Positions 34,860 through 43,111 of a stretch of 64,000 nt of DNA are shown here, one piece after another. The translations under genes and the position numbers were made by a program. Each line of letters begins with the position of its first letter. Positions within the stretch are counted from its first letter, which is position 1. Below the pieces are notes generated by a model. That model searched no databases. It was given only the letters and a program-made list of their open reading frames with translations, and had not been told where the DNA came from. The stretch comes from Lacrimispora sphenoides JCM 1415 (GTDB lineage: Bacteria; Bacillota; Clostridia; Lachnospirales; Lachnospiraceae). Location of the stretch: positions 1,240,001-1,304,000 of the forward strand of contig NZ_LT630003.1 in assembly GCF_900105615.1 (NCBI RefSeq), read 5' to 3'.

Positions 34860-35219
34860 AGAACTGATTCAAGTGGTGGGCATAAGGACAACAAAAATAA
34901 GAGCGGGCTTGGAAGTTACCATTATCATTGTGGTGGATACCCACCTCATTTACACAGTGGCGGAGTTTGACCTTATAAGACTAAAGTATCAACAACTGCA
35001 TCAACAACTGCTGTAGAGACGGTATCTAAAGACACAGAAACAGTAAAGGCGGTACAGGAAGCACTGAATGAAAGAGGATATGACTGTGGAACGCCAGACG
35101 GAATTATGGGGAAGAAGACTAAAAGTGCATTGATGAAATTTCAGGAAGACAATGGTTTGACTGTAGATGGAATCATTGGTGAGCAAGTGACAAAAGCACT
35201 GGAAATCAACCTGCAGTAA
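34860..35219 (+). pseudogene. YHYH plus peptidoglycan-binding protein remnant with internal TGA
   Basis: The frame reads SGLGSYHYHCGGYPPHLHSG GV, then a TGA at 34968-34970 exactly where the family has Cys (GGVCPYK), then PYKTKVSTTAS and a PG_binding_1 domain (AVQEALNERGYDCGTPDGIM at its start). The N-terminal signal peptide and linker are missing. It was a secreted wall-associated protein; now it lacks a start and carries a nonsense codon. Confidence 0.75.
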
Positions 35220-35457
35220 TAGCATAATGATATATTTAGTACCGATTATATATCGTTGGAACAGGGCTATTTACCTATTCCATTTAAAATTGTATCTGTT
35301 TTTGCTGTTGGAAGATGTCATCGATTCTAAAATTAGTAAATTTACAATTTCCGCGTTGTTAATCAAAAAAAAGAGTCAAAGGCTAGTCTTATTGATTCAT
35401 AAAATGGAAATGCTTATGCTGTTGAGAATGGTGTGGAGAAACAGCCGATAGTAGAAA
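35220..35457 (+). other. relic DNA with C-terminal coding fragment
   Basis: No intact gene. Just before the terminator a frame reads GNAYAVENGVEKQPIVENKG and stops, which looks like the tail of a lost protein. A 74-codon frame at 35227 has no support. Confidence 0.4.
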
Positions 35458-35491
35458 ACAAGGGACAGGGATAATAACCTGTGCCTTGTTT
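35458..35491 (+). terminator. intrinsic terminator
   Basis: ACAAGGGACAGG (35458-35469) pairs with CCTGTGCCTTGT (35478-35489) with one mismatch, followed by a short T tract. Confidence 0.7.
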
Positions 35492-35722
35492 TCTATTGTG
35501 TGTTTTGCTTTGAACACACAGTGTGGAGGATATCAACGGTAAGAACATTTGTTTGCTTTATCCATAATAATATGGTATATTATCTCTATAGGTCGCAATA
35601 AAATAATTGTGATGAAGATGATGATGAATTAAGTTTGTTTACAGCTGTCAAAGATTGAAAGGAATAGACTTTTAAGAGAAGTTTATCAAAAAAGGAGGTA
35701 GCGGGTATTTCTCGTAATTAAA

Positions 35723-37417
35723 ATGCGTATGAACAAATTTGATAAGAAATATAAATCTGTTAAAATACCGGGCCAAATATCTTTTTTTGAAGAAAAGGAA
35801 AATCAATTAAAACAGTTTCTGCAAAATGTCACGCCTGTTTCCTATGAAGGCGAGGTTTTTGCTGAGATTGAAATTGACGGAAGAACAAACAACAATCAGG
35901 CATTTTCTACACCTCAGCCACAAGTAGTAAATCCTATCGTTGATGAGAATCGTAAGATATTTAATGAAATGAGACAAATAGCAAGAGATACCCAGCTTCC
36001 TTCTAATTTCAATTCTCATTTTTATAACAAACAAACACGGATTAGTAATTCAAAAGTATTCTATAAACAAGCTGTTTTCATGAAGGATTACGAGGATGAT
36101 TACAATGGCTATGTAGAGTTTTCAAACTATTTTCCTTATTACCAGCAAATGAGTTATGCGCAGCTCAGAACATATTTTACATGGCGGACTGATGTAAGAA
36201 AAGGTAATGTCACAAATGTTTCATTATCATATGCCTTTGTTTATATTTACGAGCTGATTCATAATATCGGAGTGGCTGACTCGCAGGAGGGACTTGATAA
36301 GCTAATGTTTTTCTGGAGAGCTTTCAAGCGTTTTGACTCTTCGATTGATAAATATATGATTAAGTGGATAAAGGACTACCATATTTATTATGATCTCCCG
36401 AAGCCATTTAAGGAATTTGTCTGTGAAAACAATCTACAAGCACATTATGCAAAAGTATTCATGTACGAAACAGACATGAACGATAACTTTGATCTATTTT
36501 GCAATGTTTCAAAGTATGATATCAGAAAATCTGTTTTTTTTACCGATGATACAAAAGGGCAGCTCAGTGATTGTTTTTGTACGGTAATCCATAAACTTAG
36601 AGTTGTTTTTAATAGAGCTGGTATTATTTTTGACGATTTGATTTTTTATCCGACGAATAAGATGTCTGTGTGGACGCCTTTCCAGGATGCATTGTTTTAT
36701 TCAGCAATTAAGAGACCGGATAAGAAAGTTGTGTTTTCCGATAAAGAAATATATATATGTTCTAAAAACAATTGGTCTTTTAGTTCCACATTATTTATGA
36801 ATAGCGGTCGGCAACTCATTGGCTATATTATGAAACAAACAGAATCCGAGTTACGAAAAGTTACAAAATTCAAACACAAGCTGTCTGCTGATATTCATTT
36901 AGTTGACAGTGAGCTTATAAAAAAGCTTGAATCTGTGGGCCTTTCCCTTAATGATATAATTCACGAAGCAGTAAATGAGTATTACTAAGAAGCAACAAAA
37001 ATTGTTGTATCCGTGGATGAAACTTCTCTTCATAAAATAAGACTTGAAGCTGATGACACTCAGGAAAAACTAATCGTGCCAGATACCGAGCCCATGATGT
37101 ATTTTGAATCAAGCACAGTAGAGGCTAGTCCTGTTATATCTCAGACTGTTTTTGCCGATGCCTCTGTAGCAATGCAAGACAATTGGACAAGTCTTTTTCA
37201 TATACTCGGGGAAATAGAAGTGGATGCGCTTAAATTTATACTTCAAGGGGATACAAATCTGAAACATTTTGCAGATGCCAACGGAGTTATGTTGGAAGTG
37301 TTGGCTGACAGTATAAATGAAAAGGCAATTGATACTATTGGTGATAACATTCTTGAACTTGACGATAGTTTGACTATATATGAAGAATATATAAATAAAA
37401 TTAAGGAAATGGTGTAA
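35723..37417 (+). pseudogene. sngA: Shango TerB-domain protein SngA, interrupted by an in-frame TAA
   Basis: The frame encodes a TerB_N domain (about residues 110-260; QAVFMKDYEDDYNGYVEFSN at its start, then QLRTYFTWRTDVR and SYAFVYIYELIHNIG) and, after a TAA at 36986-36988, continues in the same frame with the TerB_C domain (NGVMLEVLADSINEKAIDTI, then GDNILE). Both halves are normally one protein. The TAA lies in the linker between domains, so two half-proteins could still be made if the second starts at the ATG in frame near 37013 (ATGGATGAAACT region). The AAGGAGGT site at 35691 is unusually far (24 bases) from the first ATG. The gene is the first of a TerB-ATPase-helicase operon. Confidence 0.75.
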
Positions 37418-37421
37418 TATA

Positions 37422-38738
37422 ATGGAAAATAAATTGCCGTTAAGGATAGCCAATATACTAATAAATGCATTAAAGGGAGGTGTCGTTCCCCGCATAGGAC
37501 TTGAATACATCACCGTAGGGCGAACACAGGAAATCGCAGCGATTTTACATGATATTGAAATGATTGAGGATGGAAGTGCTTCTTTTCGATTTATTGTAGG
37601 TAAGTATGGCAGCGGTAAGAGCTTTTTGCTTCAAACCATACGCAATTATGCTACAGCAAAAGGCTTTGCTGTGGTTGATGCTGACCTTTCTCCTGAACGA
37701 CGGTTTGCGGGAACTAAAGGGCAGGGACTTGCAACATACAAAGAACTGATCCAAAACCTTTCAACGAAATCAAAGCCGGATGGTGGTGCACTGCCGTTGA
37801 TTTTGGAAAAATGGATCTCAGGCATACAGTCGTCTATAAGAGCACAGTCCGATGCTGAAGGCGAAGCGTTCAATCGATTAGTTGAAAAACAAATATATGC
37901 CGTAGCTGGTTCTCTTGAGGGCATGGTCAACGGTTTTGAGTTCGCCAAGGCAGTTGCTGCTTACTGGAGAGCATACCAAGAAGATGATGCCGCAATGAAA
38001 TCAAATGTACTGAAGTGGTTTCGCGGTGAATATGCATCCCGCAAAGAAGCAAAGGCAGATTTGGATATTAATTTCATTGTTACGGATGAAACATGGTATG
38101 ATTTTTTGAAATTATTTGCTATTTTTTTAGTAAACGCCGGATATAAAGGGCTATTGGTTTTCATTGATGAACTTGTCAATATCTATAAGATTCCAAACTC
38201 CATCACAAGACAAAATAATTATGAAAAAATTCTGACTATGTATAATGACGTGTTACAGGGCAAAGCAAAGCATATTGGATTTTTAATCGGCGGTACACCT
38301 CAGTGCATTGAAGATAAATACAAAGGTATGTTCAGTTATGAAGCTCTTCGGTCTCGCCTTGCAGAAGGACATTTTGCCACTGACGAGATGAAGGACTTAA
38401 CTGCTCCCATTATTAGGCTGCAAATGCTTACGCAAGAAGAGGTGTATGTACTCGTTGAAAAACTGCGGGACATTCATGCACAGCTATACGACTATACACC
38501 TACGATGAGTCACGAGGATTTACTGTACTTTCTGACCGTGGAATATAATCGTGTTGGTGCAGGCACACATATCACTCCGAGAGAAATCATCCGTGATTTC
38601 ATCGAACTTGTCAATATTCTGCACCAGAACCCAAATAGAAGTGTGTCTGATATTTTAGGCAGCAACAGCTTTGAAATGGCCAAGGGTGGTCTGTCCGATG
38701 AAACGATACAAAGTGATTTTTTAGATTTCGAGGTGTAA
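37422..38738 (+). CDS. sngB: Shango ATPase SngB (DUF2791/BrxC-BrxD-like)
   Basis: A 438-residue P-loop ATPase of the DUF2791 family, related to BREX BrxD. Walker A is GKYGSGKS (about 60-67) and Walker B is LLVFIDELVNIY (about 244-255); GFLIGGTPQ is the sensor strand. It begins 4 bases after sngA and ends 6 bases before sngC, so translation should be coupled. In Shango systems this ATPase works with the TerB protein and the helicase in anti-phage defence; the mechanism is not settled. BREX is unlikely because no PglZ or PglX gene is present. Confidence 0.82.
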   Translation: MENKLPLRIANILINALKGGVVPRIGLEYITVGRTQEIAAILHDIEMIEDGSASFRFIVGKYGSGKSFLLQTIRNYATAKGFAVVDADLSPERRFAGTKGQGLATYKELIQNLSTKSKPDGGALPLILEKWISGIQSSIRAQSDAEGEAFNRLVEKQIYAVAGSLEGMVNGFEFAKAVAAYWRAYQEDDAAMKSNVLKWFRGEYASRKEAKADLDINFIVTDETWYDFLKLFAIFLVNAGYKGLLVFIDELVNIYKIPNSITRQNNYEKILTMYNDVLQGKAKHIGFLIGGTPQCIEDKYKGMFSYEALRSRLAEGHFATDEMKDLTAPIIRLQMLTQEEVYVLVEKLRDIHAQLYDYTPTMSHEDLLYFLTVEYNRVGAGTHITPREIIRDFIELVNILHQNPNRSVSDILGSNSFEMAKGGLSDETIQSDFLDFEV

Positions 38739-38744
38739 ACTAAG

Positions 38745-40949
38745 ATGGATGTATTTAACAGACTTGCTCCTTTCATACAGGATTTCATATATCAGAACAA
38801 ATGGGAGGAATTACGTGGAATTCAGGTTGCCTCTTGCGAGGTCATTTTGGGCAGCGATGACAACTTACTGCTTTCCTCTGGCACAGCCTCTGGAAAAACT
38901 GAAGCGGCTTTTTTACCTGTGCTTACGGAGCTGTATGAGAAACCTTCCCGTTCGGTAGGCGTAATGTATATTTCACCGCTGAAAGCTCTTATTAACGACC
39001 AGTTCAAGCGCCTTGAGCAGTTACTTGCTGATTCACATATTCCTGTTTGTAAATGGCACGGTGACGCATCACAAACAAAGAAAAATGAGTTAATCAAGCA
39101 TCCAGAAGGGATTATCCAAATTACCCCGGAATCACTTGAAAGCCTTCTAACCAATAAGCGTGGCGCTTGCCTCCAAATGTTCTCTGATTTGCGATTTGTC
39201 ATTATTGATGAAGTACATCAGTTTATGCGCGATGCACGCGGTGTTCAGCTGTTGTGCATCTTAGAACGTCTTCAAAAGCTGACTGGTGTAAATCCAAGGC
39301 GTATCGGCCTTTCTGCAACGCTCGGTGATGTGTCTTTGGCGCAGAACTGGCTCAATACAGGAACTGGACGCATCTGCGCTGCTCCCATAGCGGAAGATGG
39401 AAAGAAGCGTATCAAACTTCATGTGGAACGTTTTGTTAACCTGCACGATGAGCGTGATATCGCTGACAACGACTCTAGCGATAACAAGGTTGTAACGGGC
39501 GGGAATATGGGTGATCGCGAGCATTTCGAATATTTATTTAAGATGACGCTTGATAAAAAGACTATCATCTTTACAAACAGCCGGGAAGAAACCGAACTTG
39601 TTATGGCAAATCTTCGTGAAATTGCATTACAAAAAAAAGCGCCCGATGTTTACCGGGTTCATCACGGAAATGTTTCTGCGTTGCTTCGCGAAAACACAGA
39701 GGATGAGATGAAATCAAGTGATGATAAAATTGTCACCGGTGCAACCGTTACATTGGAGTTAGGTATTGACATTGGTTCGCTCGACCAGGCGGTACAGGTC
39801 GGCGCTCCGCTTAGCGTTTCCAGCTTTGCACAGCGGCTTGGCAGATGTGGACGCCGGGGTCAGGTTCCACAACTGCTATTCACCTTTGTTGAAGATATCC
39901 GAATTAATCCAGCTGATACACTGGGGCCTATCAATTGGGAGTTTATCCGAACGATTGCTATTATTGAGTTGTATATAAAGGACCATTGGATAGAACCAAT
40001 TTATCCGCATCATCATGCGTATAACCTTCTGTATCATCAAACGATGAGCCACTTAAAAAGCAGTGGTGAACTTTCCCCTGCAGCTCTTGCACAGGCTATC
40101 CTTACTTTGGGTTGCTTTCGCCACATTCCCCAGGAGGATTATAAACAGTTATTGACTCATCTTATCAATATTGAGCAATTACAGCGAACAGAACATGGGG
40201 GCCTGATGATCGGCAGAGAAGGAGAAAAGATTGTAAATAGTCATCATTTTCTCACGGTTTTCCTTGCACCGGAATATCTGCTTGTTAAAGATGAAAACCG
40301 CACAATCGGTACTGTTGATAAGATTTACCCAGTTGGCACTCGTTTTGCGTTGGCGGGCATGACATGGGAAACGGTTGATGTCAATACAAAATCAAAGGTT
40401 ATTTTTGTTAAAAAAGTACCAGGTATTTCAGTCGTTGACTGGGACGTGGATTTCGATGTGGAGCTGCATACTGTTTTAGTAAAAAAGGTCCGCAGCATTC
40501 TTCAAGGTGATTTGTCGTATCCGTACTTGAGTGAAAGGTGCCGTGAACGATTAACGGAAATACAATACATTGCTCGAAATAGCGGTATTTTAGAAAATCT
40601 GGTTACCCCTCTTTCCGATATAAAATACGCGGTGTTCCCTTGGGTGGGGACACGACAGCTATTAACTCTTCATTATGCATTGTTGAAAAGGAACATAAGA
40701 AGTAAACATCCTTGGATTACTTGTGTCTATTTAGAGGTGAATTTTACTGGGACAAAAGAAGAATTGGAATATATTATTTCCGATATTATAAAATCTGATT
40801 TAGATTTATATGAGCTTCCTTTACCTGAGAAAGTGCAGATTAACGGTAAATATAACGAGTTTATTCCTTTTAACTTACTACGCAAACAATTTATAGAGGA
40901 CTATTTGGATTTTGAAGGGTTAAAAGAGGCAAATCCCTGGTATAGTTAA
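38745..40949 (+). CDS. sngC: Shango helicase SngC (Lhr/BrxHI-like DEAD/DEAH)
   Basis: A 734-residue superfamily 2 helicase. Motifs in order: SSGTASGKTEAAF (motif I, about 43-55), MYISPLKALINDQ (Ia), ITPESLESLL (Ib), IIDEVHQF (II, about 152-159), GLSATLGD (III), IIFTNSREETE (IV), VTLELGIDIGSLD (V) and QRLGRCGRRGQ (VI). The C-terminal third holds a winged-helix-like Lhr domain. It is the last gene of the operon. The protein is intact, in contrast with sngA. Confidence 0.85.
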   Translation: MDVFNRLAPFIQDFIYQNKWEELRGIQVASCEVILGSDDNLLLSSGTASGKTEAAFLPVLTELYEKPSRSVGVMYISPLKALINDQFKRLEQLLADSHIPVCKWHGDASQTKKNELIKHPEGIIQITPESLESLLTNKRGACLQMFSDLRFVIIDEVHQFMRDARGVQLLCILERLQKLTGVNPRRIGLSATLGDVSLAQNWLNTGTGRICAAPIAEDGKKRIKLHVERFVNLHDERDIADNDSSDNKVVTGGNMGDREHFEYLFKMTLDKKTIIFTNSREETELVMANLREIALQKKAPDVYRVHHGNVSALLRENTEDEMKSSDDKIVTGATVTLELGIDIGSLDQAVQVGAPLSVSSFAQRLGRCGRRGQVPQLLFTFVEDIRINPADTLGPINWEFIRTIAIIELYIKDHWIEPIYPHHHAYNLLYHQTMSHLKSSGELSPAALAQAILTLGCFRHIPQEDYKQLLTHLINIEQLQRTEHGGLMIGREGEKIVNSHHFLTVFLAPEYLLVKDENRTIGTVDKIYPVGTRFALAGMTWETVDVNTKSKVIFVKKVPGISVVDWDVDFDVELHTVLVKKVRSILQGDLSYPYLSERCRERLTEIQYIARNSGILENLVTPLSDIKYAVFPWVGTRQLLTLHYALLKRNIRSKHPWITCVYLEVNFTGTKEELEYIISDIIKSDLDLYELPLPEKVQINGKYNEFIPFNLLRKQFIEDYLDFEGLKEANPWYS

Positions 40950-41039
40950 TAGAATATGAACGGTGCGAGAAGCCGAAGGAATCATAGAATTCTGATAATG
41001 ATGCTGGAAGGTATGGTCTTATGTCCGCTGCGTGATTTA

Positions 41040-41213
41040 TTAAACCAAGTTTTTCTGCTGTAATAATATCCCGGCAACATGGTGTAATTGCGCAGCGGTA
41101 TCAATGTATGAATGATTTTCGTGAAGTATTATCTGCAGCCATACTGGGAGTGTTATAAAGTAACGTCTGGTGCTGGTGCTCTTAAAAAGTAATTTAGATA
41201 AATTGTTTTCCAT
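41040..41213 (-). CDS. small 57-residue protein, unrecognised
   Basis: A minus-strand frame beginning MENNLSKLLFKSTSTRRYFI and ending in LLQQKNLV, with a GAGGTGA site just before the ATG. The STRRYFxxLP...HTAAxLH-like pattern (here YIDTAAQLHH) recalls small conserved clostridial proteins, but I cannot name the family. It shares strand and neighbourhood with the frame at 41374. Confidence 0.5.
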   Translation of the reverse strand: MENNLSKLLFKSTSTRRYFITLPVWLQIILHENHSYIDTAAQLHHVAGILLQQKNLV

Positions 41214-41333
41214 CATATCACCTCAAAAATAAGGTGCGTGGAATGGAAAATAATAATACAGGAAGTATCTGGATGTCGATATAGATTTGCCAGGAATGCA
41301 TTACAGGTGATGGAAATATGATGCTAAGAATAA

Positions 41334-41357
41334 CAAGGGAGGTTTAAACCTCCCTTG
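41334..41357. terminator. perfect 24-bp palindrome, bidirectional terminator
   Basis: Bases 41334-41357 read the same on both strands (arms CAAGGGAGGTTT and AAACCTCCCTTG). It lies directly behind the minus-strand gene at 41374 and would end its transcript. Confidence 0.7.
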
Positions 41358-41373
41358 CGTCACCGGATGATGC

Positions 41374-41550
41374 CTAATTGGATGTAATTCTAGGTTTAGG
41401 GCCTTCACCCGGAGGAGTATAAAATGGATCAATATAATCGCTATTTGATGCGGTTTTCGAACGATGATCGGTATGGGTAACATTTTTATTACTGACATTA
41501 TTATCTGTAGCACTACCTTGTTTGTTGGAAGATATATCTTTGCTATTCAA
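41374..41550 (-). CDS. small 58-residue Asn/Ser-rich peptide with Pro-rich tail
   Basis: A minus-strand frame with a TTG start (caa at 41548-41550), a GAAAGGAG site 8 bases upstream, and a palindromic terminator 16 bases after the stop. The peptide is hydrophilic (NSKDISSNKQGSATDNN) and ends DPFYTPPGEGPKPRITSN. No signal peptide, no Cys. It could be a signalling or modified peptide precursor or a small regulatory protein; I do not recognise it. Confidence 0.5.
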   Translation of the reverse strand: MNSKDISSNKQGSATDNNVSNKNVTHTDHRSKTASNSDYIDPFYTPPGEGPKPRITSN

Positions 41551-41722
41551 GATTGATGCTCCTTTCGTTTTTTAGTAGTGTCTGTAGAACAAAAAATAAT
41601 ATACAAAATGATAAGAACTCTAAAAGAGGTAGAATGTAACTGTTTTGGCTAACTCAACCGCTGGTTCGTTCAACATTTTATTGAGATTTGGTAATCTAAA
41701 GGCAAGAAAGGAGGATTTCCCT

Positions 41723-42334
41723 ATGGATCAGATTAAAATCGGAAAATTTATTGCTTCTTGCCGAAAGGAGAAAAATCTGACACAGGCTCAACTTGCCGAG
41801 AAATTAGGAATTACAGACAGAGCGGTATCAAAATGGGAGACAGCGAAAAGTATGCCAGATACCGGATTAATGCCAGAACTATGTGAGCTTCTTGGAATAA
41901 GTGTTAACGAGCTAATCAGTGGGGAAAAGTTAAATCTTATGGAAGATTACAGAAAAAATGCAGAATCAAATTTGCTGGCACTCAAAGAAATGGAGGAGAG
42001 CAAAAATAGAGAGCTTTTAAAGCTGGAATGGGTTATTGGGTATATGGGAACAATACCATATTTGATTTTGATACTCACAGCAAGTTTCGGCAACGTATCG
42101 ACTATCATTCGTGCTATTTTGATTGGATTGGCTATTGTCCTCTTTATACCGGCCATATATTTTTCCCTAAAACTGGAGCGTGATGCAGGATATTATGAAT
42201 GCCAACATTGCCATGAGCGATATGTGCCTACTTTAAAACAGGTAGTGTTTGCACCACATAACGGAAGAAAACGCTATATGAAATGCCCAAAATGTGGGAA
42301 AAGGACTTATCAAATAAAAGTGCTGACGAAATAA
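41723..42334 (+). CDS. XRE-family regulator with membrane segments and zinc ribbon
   Basis: A 203-residue protein. The N-terminus is an XRE helix-turn-helix (LTQAQLAEKLGITDRAVSKW), followed by a helical linker, two membrane helices (about 108-125 and 131-148) and a C-terminal zinc ribbon (CQHCH ... CPKCGK). This architecture is common in Clostridia, with unknown targets. I chose the ATG at 41723 for its AAAGGAGG site; the frame extends upstream to 41645 without one. A terminator follows. Confidence 0.88.
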   Translation: MDQIKIGKFIASCRKEKNLTQAQLAEKLGITDRAVSKWETAKSMPDTGLMPELCELLGISVNELISGEKLNLMEDYRKNAESNLLALKEMEESKNRELLKLEWVIGYMGTIPYLILILTASFGNVSTIIRAILIGLAIVLFIPAIYFSLKLERDAGYYECQHCHERYVPTLKQVVFAPHNGRKRYMKCPKCGKRTYQIKVLTK

Positions 42335-42355
42335 TAAAAAATTCAATTAATCATG

Positions 42356-42390
42356 AACTACTAGCTATCAATATAGTTAGTAGTTTTTTT
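42356..42390 (+). terminator. intrinsic terminator
   Basis: AACTACTA (42356-42363) pairs with TAGTAGTT (42378-42385), followed by Ts. Confidence 0.8.
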
Positions 42391-42479
42391 ATACATTAAA
42401 CTGATAGTTAATAATTGGTCTTTTACAAATAATATAGCGAAAGCAGTATCTTTAATTATAAACTTTATTTTGTCTCTTT

Positions 42480-42635
42480 TGAAGTAAACCTTCTGGTCCA
42501 AAGGCCTATCTTTTACACCAGCTGCGAACCAGGTTCTTGTCTGTAAGCCCAAACCGTTTGCATTTTATATCCACCTTCGCCATTCAGATAAGCTTGTACT
42601 ACTTTCAATTTTTCTTCAAATATGATTTTTGCCAT
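42480..42635 (-). pseudogene. IS3-family (IS150-like) OrfA remnant
   Basis: On the minus strand MAKIIFEEKLKVVQAYLNGE followed by GGYK is the start of an IS150-type OrfA. The continuation ANGLGLQTRTWFAAG lies in another frame, so the gene is shifted and truncated. No OrfB is present. Confidence 0.65.
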
Positions 42636-42690
42636 AAAAATATCCCGAAAAGTAAGAGTTTCAGGTCTGACTTTTTGGGGTCTGTACAAG

Positions 42691-42802
42691 CTATTGCTTT
42701 TTGTTTTGTAAATTTCGGATCTCTGAAGGTGTCATTTGGAATTTCTGAGCAAATACTTTCCGGAATAATTTATAATTGGTAAATCCATGAAGTTCCGGGT
42801 TT
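42691..42802 (-). pseudogene. AraC-family regulator C-terminal remnant
   Basis: The minus strand reads GFTNYKLFRKVFAQKFQMTP followed by SEIR and soon a stop, the last HTH of an AraC protein. The rest of the gene is absent. The 215 bases to the right (to 43017) hold no gene. Confidence 0.65.
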
Positions 42803-43017
42803 TGTTTATTATGATTAAAAAAGAGCAGGTCCTTCTCTCAGTTATCCGGCAATATTTGGAAAAAACATGAATATTATTATGCTTTTTGCTAATATATCAC
42901 AAGAAACAAAATGACAGCAATAGTATAATAGACTTATCAAAAAATATTTAGGAAGAATCAATATTGCGGCAAGTAGATCAATCGATCAATAAAAAATAAC
43001 AGAATAGCAAAAAAACA

Positions 43018-43058
43018 AAGGCTTAAGAGGATTCGTCTGCTTAAGCCTTGTTTTTTTC
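43018..43058 (+). terminator. intrinsic terminator-like hairpin upstream of the YesN gene
   Basis: AAGGCTTAAG (43018-43027) pairs perfectly with CTTAAGCCTT (43040-43049), then seven Ts. It ends the preceding relic region. Confidence 0.8.
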
Positions 43059-43111
43059 TAGGCAAAAGAAGTACTGTGTATTATAATGAGAGTCAGAAAT
43101 GGGGAAGGTTT

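Noticed and set aside
35227..35451. Possible 74-residue membrane-like protein
   Set aside because: No ribosome site, low-complexity hydrophobic composition, and surrounded by relic sequence.
35723..40949. BREX system (DUF2791 ATPase and Lhr-like helicase resemble BrxD and BrxHI)
   Set aside because: No PglZ, PglX, BrxA, BrxB or BrxC gene is present. The TerB protein in first position fits Shango instead.
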